Source of the DNA: Melastoma dodecandrum
Lineage: Eukaryota > Streptophyta > Magnoliopsida > Myrtales > Melastomataceae
Length of the DNA: 64,000 bases
Assembly (NCBI GenBank): GCA_029817715.1
Contig: JARUPY010000271.1
Span: forward strand, 2,604,001 to 2,668,000
Direction: 5' to 3'
Below, piece after piece: positions 33,755 to 43,851 of this stretch. Position numbers and translations under genes: made by a program. Below the pieces are notes generated by a model that was given only the letters and a program-made list of their open reading frames with translations, was not told the origin of the DNA and ran no database searches. How positions within the stretch are numbered: position 1 is the first letter of the stretch; every line of letters begins with the position of its first letter.

Positions 33755-36072
33755 ATGCCATTGCTATCCACCCTTCCCCTTCTCTTCTTCTTCTTCTTCT
33801 TCTTCCTCGTCCTCTACTCTGCCCAACCCTCCCCTGCTCCCGTCGACCCCCACTTCCTCAACTGCACTACCCCCTCCGCCTGCGGCCCCCTCAACATCAC
33901 CTACCCCTTCTACGTCCTCGGCAGCCACCCCGAGTACTGCGGTTTCCCCGGCTTCGCCATTTCCTGCCAAGGGAACCTCCCCTACCTCAACTTCTCCGCC
34001 GCCGGAAATGGCCACGACGTCTACCTTGTCCATGACATATTCTATGCCAATCGCTCCATCCTGTTATCCAGCCGTTCCCTCTCGGATTCCGCCTTCAGCC
34101 CCTGCATCAGCGAGAACGTCTCCCTCCCCCCGACTCAGGTTTTCTCGCTGGCTCAGAGCGCTACCACCTACCTTGTGCTTCTGCATAACTGCACTCTGCC
34201 GTCCCGGCTCGAAAACAGGTCCCGCCTCTTGCAGCATGAGGTCAATTGTTCGGCCAGGAATGCCGAGGCGGGTATGGCCTTGGCCTTCTATAAAGATGAG
34301 GATGCGGAGTCTCTGGCCGAAGCGTCTTCGATGTGCATGTATTCGGTCGAGCTGCCTGTGCAGTCTTACTGGAATGGAAGCCGGGATATCGAGGCGGCGG
34401 TTAGGGGAGGATTCTTGATGGATTGGACAGCGAGCGATTGTAGCGAGTGCGAGAGCAGTGGTGGCCTGTGTGGTTTTAATTTCACCAGTCTCCATTTCTG
34501 GTGCTACTGCGCTGACCGACCTCATGCTCTCCGTTGTTTGGCAGCCGGTACGACTTATGATAAATTCAACCCCCGTACTTCATTTCGATTCATTCTGATC
34601 AAGTTTGAGCGGACTGAGAATTTCTTGTCCATTTCTTTTGCTTTCCTCAGAGGAAGATGACCGGAGTTTGAAGATTGGATTGGGTAAGGTCGACAATATC
34701 ATATTGCATGTATGGCTTTGGCGCTGGACGACTCGTCGTCAATGCAGCCATTTCAAATGAATGTGATAAACGATACTGCTGTTCTGTTTCAGGAATTGGA
34801 CTTGGATGCCTGGTGATCTTAGTTTTCATGGCAACGTCCTTGATCGTCTGTTTCAGAGGTCCATGCACATTTTCAAAGTTATATTTGAGAAAAAAATCCG
34901 ATAAATTCCAGCAAATGGACGAGGAATGGGGCGATGTTCATCTCGAGATCCCAATTTTCACCGTCTTTGAGCTCGAAGAAGCGACGGAGTTCTTCGACTC
35001 TGGTAGAGAGCTCGGAGATGGAGGTTTCGGAACCGTCTACTACGGTAAGATTGGATGAATGTCTCCTCTGTTGTCCATGCAAATGTTGAGTGGAATGGGC
35101 TGCTCTAAATCTTTTATCTAATTGCTTGTAGGGAAGCTGCGAGATGGGCGGGAAGTGGCTGTAAAGCGTCTCTACGAACATAACTACAAACACATGAAGC
35201 AGTTCATGACCGAAGTCAAGATCCTCACCCGCCTTCGTCACAGGAATCTGGTCTCACTTTACGGTTGCAGCCCCCGAAAGAGCCGCGAGCTGCTGCTAGT
35301 CTACGAGTACGTCCCAAATGGCACTGTTGCTGATCACCTCCACGGGGACCGGTCCAAGAAGGGTTCCCTTCCTTGGCATATCAGGATGAGCATCGCCGTC
35401 GAGACGGCTCAAGCTCTGGCTTACCTCCATGCTTCAGAGATAGTTCACCGTGACGTCAAGACGGACAACATCCTCCTTGACAACAATTTCGAGGTCAAGG
35501 TCGCCGATTTCGGCCTGTCAAGGCTGTTCCCCTCGGATGTAAGTCACGTATCCACTGCTCCTCAGGGAACGCCGGGATATGTCGACCCGGAATACTACCA
35601 ATGCTACCAACTGACAGAGAAGAGCGATGTCTACAGCTTCGGTGTAGTGCTAGTTGAGCTGTTATCATCGATGCCTGCCGTTGACATATCCAGGGACAGG
35701 CATGAGATTAACCTGTCCAGTTTCGCTACGAGCAAGATACAGAAAAGGGCGTTGGGCGAGCTGGTGGATGCGAACCTGGGTTTCGGTTCAGATCCTGATA
35801 TTAGCAGGATGGTGGTGTTGGCAGCGGAACTGGCATTCCGATGCCTGCAACAGGAGAAGGAGTTGCGCCCGACCATGGAGGACATTGTCGATGAACTGGA
35901 GGCCATCGCCAGCGGGTCCGCCATCAAGGGTTCGTTCCAGAAGGTGAAGGACGCAGACGAGAATCCGAGCTCTGATCCGGAGCCCGGCTCAAATCCATCC
36001 CCTGTTTCCGTGTTTGAAGTACGGTCAAGTGGCGGAGGCAGCAGCGGCGGCTCTGGCACGAGTAATTTATGA
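33755..36072 (+). CDS. LRK10L/WAK-type receptor-like kinase with GUB_WAK domain
   Basis: Exons 33755-34547, 34651-34683 (33 nt), 34793-35044 and 35132-36072 give 672 residues in one frame. The order is: signal peptide; Cys-rich extracellular galacturonan-binding-like region (FLNCTTPSACGPLNITYPF, with YCGFPGFAISC); WAK-associated C-terminal region (CSECESSGGLCGFN); a transmembrane helix (IGLGCLVILVFMATSLIV); and the kinase. The kinase has LGDGGFGTVYYGKL, AVKRL, HRDVKTDN, DFGLSR, and GTPGYVDPEYY, so all catalytic residues are present and it should be active. It resembles LEAF RUST 10-like (LRK10L1.2) kinases, implicated in ABA, drought and defence signalling. The signal peptide includes a run of Phe encoded by a TTC repeat. 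Confidence 0.93.
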
Positions 36073-36324
36073 GTAATCCATTTTTGGCGCAGCGTCTGGC
36101 TGGCGAAACGTTGCTCGCGGGGAGATGCCGAGTTTATTGCGGTATGTGTCACGTGAAGGTGTCAAACGAAGGACCTTCTTCTGAGTGCACGGAATTTTCA
36201 CGTAGTTCATTGATGCGTAGCCATGAGATACTTCGTCCCATTTAACATGTAAGTTCAACATGTAATATGAGAAGAAAACGAGTAGAGGATGAATGTGGAG
36301 TTTTGTTAAAAAAAACACTTAGTC

Positions 36325-36866
36325 CGGGAAATATTTTTCGTTTTATGGTTACAACTTTCGATTTTCTTGTTTCACGATCCGAACTCGAACTCTTAGAGCT
36401 CGAATTCAATTTACAAGAAAGCTGTTTAAACTCGAACTTTTAAAATTCGACTTCAATTTACAAGAAAATCGAACTCTAAACGAACTCCAACTCTAAGAAT
36501 TCGAGTTCATGTGAATCCCATGATTCTACATGAAGTTAAATTCATAGAGTTCGACTTTTCTAATGCCCAACAAAAATCGACCAACATTTAGAAAATTTTC
36601 TCGAGTTCTTTATGGCATTAAGAAAGTCGAACTCTAAGAGTTCGATCAGACACCCCAACTTTTGAAAAATTTTCTAAGTGTTGTTCGTTTTTCCTTAGGC
36701 ATTAAAAAAGTCGAACTCATGTGAAATCGCCGAATTTATGTAACTCGAACTATTAGAGTTTGACTCTATTTTAATTATTCTAAAGTCGAATTTTTAGAAT
36801 TTGAGTTTTAAGGTGTAAAACGAGAAAATCGAAAGTTGTAATGGTAAAATTAAAAATATTTTCCCG
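36325..36866. mobile_element. Non-autonomous DNA transposon with 42-bp inverted ends and internal self-complementary repeats
   Basis: The left end 36325-36366 (CGGGAAATATTTTT...CTTTCGATTTTC) is the complement of the right end 36824-36866 (GAAAATCGAAAG...AATATTTTCCCG) with few mismatches. The 450 bp between are filled with variants of TCGAACTCTAAGAGTTCGA, a near-palindrome, at about 36380-36400, 36470-36510, 36625-36650 and 36705-36760. Two neighbouring units (about 36588-36648 and 36659-36718) are direct repeats of each other. No clear target duplication is seen and no coding capacity exists. Confidence 0.8.
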
Positions 36867-37474
36867 AAAAAAATCGATGAATGTGAACTATAAACACGAA
36901 TTGAATTGTGGCGCCCAAACTCTTTTTATTCAGAAAATTGAAAACGTTAAAAAGGGGTGCAAAATCTGGTCTCTGGGATATCCTCTCATTTTCCCACTCC
37001 CCCTTTTGCTTTTATCTGAAGAAAGCAACTGGGATCTCATCTCACTCTCCCATCCCTCGATTCGAATTGACGTGAGATGAGAATTTACACCTCTGTAACC
37101 AAACAAAATGAAAAAAAAAAGCCCATCTTTCTTCCCTTTTGCCGGTCAAAGTCATCCTCGAAGATTGCCAAAGACGAATTTTTACCAGGGCATCAAGCAA
37201 AACGAAAAGCTGAAGAATATCGAAAGAGAAAAAGGGATCGCCGTGACCCTCCTTTCACCCTTTTCGAGCTAACAGGGGATGGATGGATGGTGATTGTGGT
37301 ATTAGATCCTTTTATATGGTCCCCAAGAAACCCCGTCGTCATCATCATAATAAATATATCCCCTCATCATCGTTTAGTGTCTTCCCCAGAATGATTTGGG
37401 TGATGATGCATCGGCTTGTTAGTTCATAGTTTTAGCGGAAGAGGCCAGAGAGAGAGAGAGAGAGATTGAGTGAC

Positions 37475-37915
37475 ATGGCCACCCTGGAGAAATTCAGGCT
37501 GCTTGCCACTCAATGCGGGGTCGCCCCCAGCCCCACGCGCAGCCCTGCCACGAGCCCCCTGGTCCACGTCCCCCGCCAGAAGACCACCTTACGGACGCTC
37601 TTCAGCAGGAACCCTGGGCACCGAGGGCGGGAAAAGGCCCCCCGCCCGAGAAAGTTCGGACCACCCGAGTTGTCGGGTGGCGGCGGGGGCAGCAGGGCTA
37701 CACTCAAGGATCTGTTCAGGTCGCCGACGAGCTTCGAGGAGAACGACCCTGAGGTAGGGAGGAAGAGGGATGGGGATGGGATGGTGATGGTGGGGGGAGG
37801 GAGCAGGGGGTTGGAAGGGGGGCCGGGATCGCCGAGGGCGGGATTCATGGGGATGAGGTACAGGGGATTGTTGAGGAAGGCGTGGCGGCCGATGCTGGAG
37901 ACAATTCAAGAGTGA
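37475..37915 (+). CDS. Small uncharacterised protein (single exon)
   Basis: A 146-residue open frame starting MATLEKFRLLATQCGVAPSP. It has a proline/serine/arginine-rich N-terminal half, the blocks KTTLRTLFSR and RATLKDLFRS (each Thr-Leu-[Arg/Lys]-[Thr/Asp]-Leu-Phe-[Ser/Arg]), a Gly-rich middle and a C terminus YRGLLRKAWRPMLETIQE. The repeated LxxLF-like blocks and the conserved-looking tail suggest a real gene of a plant-specific family I recall but cannot name with confidence. A (GA)n tract ends just before the start codon. The function is unknown. The ATG at 37475 sits ten bases after the GA tract; an in-frame upstream non-ATG frame exists but adds only three residues. Confidence 0.6.
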   Translation: MATLEKFRLLATQCGVAPSPTRSPATSPLVHVPRQKTTLRTLFSRNPGHRGREKAPRPRKFGPPELSGGGGGSRATLKDLFRSPTSFEENDPEVGRKRDGDGMVMVGGGSRGLEGGPGSPRAGFMGMRYRGLLRKAWRPMLETIQE

Positions 37916-38515
37916 TGAGGGCTGCTGCTTCTGCATCACGTTTCGCAGATAATGAATGAATGCCCCGGATTTCATTACGTGAAGTTGGCCCTTCCTATGT
38001 ATGACTATGAATTGAATGTAACTCCTGCTTCGTCGTATGGATTCTATTATTAATTTATCATATAATATACATATGATATGGAGGGGCAAACGGAGGCGAA
38101 AGTTATTTTGAATGGAAGATTTTGTTTGGTTAATACATTTTCGAAAGTTGTCTCCCGTTCCATACTCACGCACTGAGTTTAGAAAATAATATGATTAAAT
38201 ATATTATTTAAATATTAATTTTATCAATCAAACAAAGCACGTGGGGGACTTGATGTTACCTGTTAACTTGGTTTTGGGGGGGAGAGAGCATTTTTACCCA
38301 TTATTAAGAATTTTAAAATTTCTCATCGTTATTGAAAAGTTTTAGATAAATTTTGAATTTGAGCATAACAATTTTTCAATGACATATATTAACTCGTTAA
38401 CTGGGAGTGGGCGCCGTTCGTTGGCACCTGCAGCAACAACATTCATATTTATTCATCCCATTCCGACATCAGCTTCCCTCCTCCCTCTCACTCACTCAAC
38501 ACTAGCGACTCTCCG

Positions 38516-41500
38516 ATGCCTCCGCAATCCCCCCGTCTCCTCTCCGCCTTCCTCCTCCTACTCCTCCATTGTGTAGCCGCCCTTGACCAACCACACCCTG
38601 ACCTCCAACCCCTGCTTCACTTCAAGTCCTCCCTCATCCCATCCTCCTCCTCCCTCCTCTCCACCTGGACCTCCTCCTCCCCCACCCCTTGCTCCTGGCC
38701 TCACGTCACTTGCCTTCATGGCCGTGTCTCCCACCTCCTCCTCCACAACCTCCTCCTCTCCTCCTCCTCCTCCTCCGTTGGCTCTCCTCTCTTCCTCCTC
38801 CTCTCTTCCCTCCCTAAGCTCCGTCTCCTCTCGCTCCACAACAACTCCTTCTCCGGCCCCATTCTCCCCCTTCCCTCCAATCTCACCCTCCCCCACTCCC
38901 TCCCTCTCCGCCTCCTCTTTCTCTCTCGCAACTCCTTCTCCGGTCCCTTCCCTTCCCAGCTCCTTCCCTTCCTCCCTCGCCTCCTCCGCCTCGACCTCTC
39001 CCACAACCTCCTCTCCGGCCCCCTCCCCTTCTCCCTCCCATTCCCTCCCTCCCTCCTCACCCTCCGCCTCGAACTCAACAACTTCTCCGGTCTCATCCCC
39101 CCTCTCTCCCTCTCCCTCCTCCGCGACTTCAACGTCTCCTCCAATGCCCTCTCCGGCCCCATCCCCCCTTCCCTCTCCTCCTTCCCCACCTCTGCCTTTT
39201 CCAGCAACCTCGGTCTTTGCGGGGCTCCACTCCCTGCATGCACTAAGATTTCCAGTGACCCCACTCGACCGGGCTCAGAAACCGCTCCTCCCATGAGCAA
39301 GCCAGAGAGCGTGATCGCCTCATCCCCGAGCTCGATGCCAAGCGTCGCCGCCCCAGCAAACCCTCATCATTTGGCCACGGAACGGATGAAACCTTTTGCG
39401 TTGATCGCGATCATAGTTGGCGATATCCTGGTCCTTCTGGTCATTTCGTTGATACTCTACTGCTACTTTTGGAGGAGCTATGCCGAGAAGGCAGGCGAAG
39501 GAAGGAGGAGGACCGCGTCAAAGGTCCTTGCTGGGGAAAAGATAGTCTACTCGACCAGCCCTTACCCCATGAACCCTCCCGGCAGCAGCAGGTGCGACAG
39601 AGGGAAGATGGTGTTCTTTGATGCGGGAGCTCGGAGATTCGAGCTGGAGGACCTGCTAAGGGCGTCTGCAGAGATGCTCGGGAAAGGAGGGATGGGGACG
39701 GCGTATAAGGCAGTGCTGGAGGACGGGAGCGTGGTGGCTGTGAAGAGGTTGAGGGACGTGGGGAATGGCGGGATGGGGCGGAGGGAGGTGGAAGAGAGGA
39801 TGGAAGTGTTGGGTGGGATTAGGCATGGGAATGTGGTTGGGTTGAGGGCTTATTACTTTTCCAGGGAGGAGAAGTTGCTGGTCTATGATTACATGCCTAA
39901 TGGGAGCTTGTTTTGGCTTCTTCACGGTAATGTTTGATCTCCCCAAATCCTTCTATTTCTCATCCTAATGTTTGTTGTTTCGTCATCCCTGCTTAAGCCC
40001 TGAATTGTGTGGTTATTGCAAGCTTTCAGTAAGTTCTATAGTTAAATATTCAAAGGAAACATCGGGGAAACAGGATCAATTGGGTTCCTTGTGATTTTGT
40101 CCTATCCGTGATTTAGGTTGAGTAGAGGGTCTGTGTTGATCTGGTGGGGACTTTTCTTTGCTATGATTCTGGGTCCTGGAAGAACAGAAAGGAGAAGAAT
40201 GCTTTGAGATTGTTAGATTCACTGGGCCATTTTTTTTTCTTTTTTGAAACAACTCAGAAATTTGATTTCTTTTGAATGCAAACATCTTGTTCCCTTTTCT
40301 CATAATTGCTTTCACGGGGTACCCACATCAGGCAGAAGCTCCAGTTCAAACAAGTTGATGACAGGAACAAGTTCTCCTCCCCTCTCTTCATTGATTCTCT
40401 CTTGATGGGGTTGTGTTGTGGTTTTAATTTTTCGAGTCGTTGGTGTCTGCCATGATAAGGGAGGGGGGTGACGCCTCCTTGGTGGTGTACATTAGTTGCC
40501 TGTTCAGAATTAGAGCTGGGGTCTGTGTGTTTACTGTGGTTTGGTCTAATAAATGGTCAATGGTCCCAGGCACGGTTTCTTTATTACGGCTTGCATTACT
40601 ACAGATACCGAGTTAAAAAAAAAAAGAGGACAGACAGCTACTGCTGCAAATCCTCCTTAATCATGGACTCGATTCCCAAACTCGTGCCTTTGTACCATGT
40701 TTCTCTTTAGAGAGTAGCAAACGCTGGAGCTGGATGGACCCCCACTCCCCAATTCCTCCTCCATTATCATGTTTTATTGTCCTTTTGCTTTTGGCCTGTA
40801 ACCCTAGTAGTAAACCTGTCCCCCTCCCTTCCTTTTCTTTTACCAGTTTGTAGGACCCCATTTGCCTTGCTTTCCTAAATTCGCATAATTTCTTCTTACC
40901 GAACCTTTTTTCTTTAATTATTGTTAGCTCGATGCTTTATCTATTGATGGCCCACCATTTTCCTTATTCGAAATCGGCATGCCCGAACGTTCATATCGAG
41001 TTAGCCATGTGACATGCTGGACGATTCTTATCAGGATAGTGCTTTCTCATTGGTTTATGTCATTGGTAACTTCCTGTGTGGAACTTATGCCTTCAGGCAA
41101 TCGTGGAGTTGGTAGGACACCATTGGACTGGACTACCCGCCTTAAGATTGCTGCTGGAGCGGCCAAAGGGATTGCCTTCATCCACGAATCGTGCAAATCT
41201 CTGCGGCTTGTTCACGGCAACATTAAATCCACCAACATTCTGATTGACCGGTCTGTGAATGCTTGTGTAACTGACTACGGCCTCACGGCCTTCCTGTCCT
41301 CTAGCATTCCTCTGCGTCCTAATGGGTACCGCGCCCCTGAAGCAGCTACCGACAGCAGGAAGCTGACTCAGAAGTCGGATGTGTACTCCTTCGGGGTTGT
41401 CTTGCTTGAGTTACTCACGGGAAAGTGCCCGTCGTCAGCAGATAACGAGAATGTAGGGGAGTATGGAGGTGGTGCTGGAGGGGTGCTTGACCTGCCGAGG

Positions 41501-41749
41501 TGGGTGCAGTCGGTGGTGAGGGAGGAGTGGACGGCGGAGGTGTTCGACCTCGAGCTTATGAGGTACAAGGACATCGAGGAAGGAATGGTGGGGTTGTTGC
41601 AGGTAGCCATGGCATGCACCTGTGCAGTGCCGGAGCAGCGACCTAAGATGGGTCAGGTTGTGCGGATGATCGATGAGTTACGTGGATTTGAAGATTCAAG
41701 CTGCCATCAAAGCCTCGACTCTCCCTCGCTGTCCGAGGGCACAAGCTAG
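38516..41749 (+). CDS. LRR receptor-like kinase, LRR-III type, probable pseudokinase
   Basis: Exons 38516-39926 and 41097-41749 (1.17-kb phase 1 intron) give 687 residues. They encode a signal peptide (LLSAFLLLLLHCVAA), an LRRNT-like domain (CSWPHVTC), about six LRRs heavy in Ser/Leu/Pro, a stalk, a transmembrane helix (LIAIIVGDILVLLVISLILY), and a kinase-fold domain. The kinase has EMLGKGGMGTAYKAVLEDG and AVKRL, but the catalytic loop reads LVHGNIKSTN, where HRD is normal, and the metal site reads TDYGLTA instead of DFG. The missing catalytic Asp predicts little or no phosphotransfer, as in many LRR-III members, which act as scaffolds or co-receptors. The LRR exon is strongly CTC/TCC-biased, giving long open frames in other readings that are not genes. 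Confidence 0.92.
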
Positions 41750-42136
41750 TGATAATCATGGGCGGGGGCAACTTCTACATTCTACAGTGATACTAACTCC
41801 CACAGTGAAGTCGTGAGAGTGTTTCGTCACACGGTTGGTCGCTGGTATTGGTAATAGATCATGGAATGGAAGAACGTCGGAAATGAACATGGAAAAGCTT
41901 TCAATGATAAAAAAAAAATGGAAAAACTATCGATGACGTTTTGCACTTTGTACATAGTTTGGCCAACGATTGCAGCCTTCCCTCCTGCGCACTTAAAAAA
42001 GCTCACAAGATATTGAATCTTTGACTACAGGAGTGTATGTTTCCTATATGCCAACAGGAAAATCAAAAGAATTAAAGTAATCCCTCAAAGTGGTTGTTTT
42101 AATGTGTGTTTGTGATATCTTGTACCTTTCCTTTAA

Positions 42137-43851
42137 CTAGTTGAAATGCATGAGCTTGGGCGCAAACCGTAGCAATCTGTCCAAGGTTTGAGGTAAGAAC
42201 TTCCTCGCGAACAGGAAACAGGTGTCCGTAATGTTCCCGTTGTACTCGCACCGCTCTCCGCCCCTCAGCCTCTTCAGGAGATCCACCGTGACGTCCGTCC
42301 TCACGAACCGGTACGGGTGGGGACCGCCCTTAGACCAGTCCACCCACGTCAGGGTGCGGTTTGAGTTCCTACTGGGGAACTTCGTGTTGACGAAGGTCGG
42401 CAGGTAGTGCTCGTCCGCGTAGCATGAGTGCTTGCAGAACTTCTGGAAGGCAGGGAAGTAGGTCCGGTCAGAGACAACCGCGAGGGCGAGGCTCCTGTCC
42501 ATCCCGAACCACTGGGATCCTTTCCTCCAGTGGTCGTGCTCGATCACGGGGTGCATCTGGGTGCTGTAACGGCCTCGGCCGACAGGACCGGGAAGGTCAT
42601 AGACCTCCACGAAGGTCTGGGAGGAGTTCAAGAGGTAGGAGTAGACGGTGGAGAAGTTGAAGAGGGGGATGCACGTCTCCGAGAGGAGGACAAACCTCTC
42701 GTTAGAGAGGTCGAGGAGGGCATTGGCGAGGAGACGTCGCTCGGCTTCGATCATGTTGACTTTCCCCCATTCCACTTCCTGAAAAATTTCATTTTCCTAT
42801 CAACACTAGGACGATTACACGACGAAATGCCGACAAAGCAATCCACAAAAATAATAATAAAAAAAAAGAGTAATAATTGGTAGATCACCTTAAAAATGGG
42901 GATCAATGCCATTTTTATTTTTAGTCATGACCAGAAGAGTTTGGGTTGGAATAAGGTGTGGGGGGGGAATGTTGGTGAGAAACCTTATAACATTGACAGA
43001 TACGGCCTCTCCCGGTCCCCAGATTTTGACTTTTATTGCCTCAATAATTGGCTTCCATTAAACTCATAATCAGGGTTCCTAATGGCCGAAAACCTCCAGA
43101 TATCTACCTAAAACAAATAGTTACCTATACTTCTTTTTTTTTTTAAATAAAAAAATATAGGAATATTCCTGATAAAGCAAAGGAAGCAAAGCGTTCCAAA
43201 AAGCCTAAATTCCACTCTTCCTCCTCCAATTCCGTGTTTTTCTTTTTTGGGAAAATGAAAAAGCAAAAGGTTCAGGGATGATACATACATTAGCATTTAT
43301 TAGAGAGGGGGTACCTTGCTCGGGATCCTCCTGCCGTGGAAGACCGACCCTTGAGGCTCCGTCTCGTTCCACGGCGGGTTGGTGTGGATGTAGATGGAGT
43401 ACATCCCTTCGTGCCCCTTGAAGAATTTCTCCCACAGGGGCGCCAGCTCGACCGGCCCCTTCGTCAGGAACATGAACGCTACCTTCGGGACCCTCTTGAA
43501 AGGGAACTCCTTGATCATCGGGTTCATCGATGCCCTCCACAGGAGTTCCTCGTCGTCCATGTCATGGGACACGGGTGGCACCCTTAGGTAGTCCCCAAGC
43601 CCTGTCCGGTCATCGCCCTCTGCGACTCGGCTGCCGGGGGACATGGCCAGGGGAGAGGAGTGCCTTGATGAGAAGGAGAGCCCGGCGGCACCCGGGCCGG
43701 GGAAGGATAGTGTCCAGCAAGTGTAGGAGAGGAAGAGGCCAAGGGCGAGGCCGCAGCCGAAGAATAGGAAGTAGGGGAGGAGAATAGTGGGGTGGAGGAG
43801 GGGCTTGAAACTGAGGGAGAAGTTCTGGGTCTGACCCTTGATCGTCGTCAT
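42137..43851 (-). CDS. Core-2/I-branching beta-1,6-GlcNAc-transferase-like protein (GT14, BC10-type)
   Basis: Minus-strand exons 43315-43851 and 42137-42778 give 392 residues. A short basic cytoplasmic tail precedes one membrane helix (about residues 18-45, [20 protein letters not shown]), so this is a Golgi type II protein. The conserved GT14 region follows: [73 protein letters not shown], and the later [14 protein letters not shown] block. Plant BC10-like members affect cell-wall properties and arabinogalactan glycosylation; their acceptors are mostly unproven. The start at 43851 is the ATG nearest the membrane anchor; a TTG codon precedes it. Confidence 0.92.

Noticed and set aside
33651..34418. 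255-residue frame upstream of and overlapping the LRK10L start
   Set aside because: Low-complexity Ser/Pro frame from the same GC-rich exon; the correct frame starts at 33755 with a signal peptide.
38583..39296. Long plus-strand frame (237 residues) and the minus-strand frames over the LRR exon
   Set aside because: They come from the CTC/TCC codon bias of the LRR exon. They are low-complexity Ser/Pro or Arg/Glu sequence with no family match.
40979..41096. Upstream extension of the second LRR-RLK exon (open to 40979)
   Set aside because: It is intron sequence that happens to be open; the acceptor before 41097 restores HGNRGVG in phase with exon 1.
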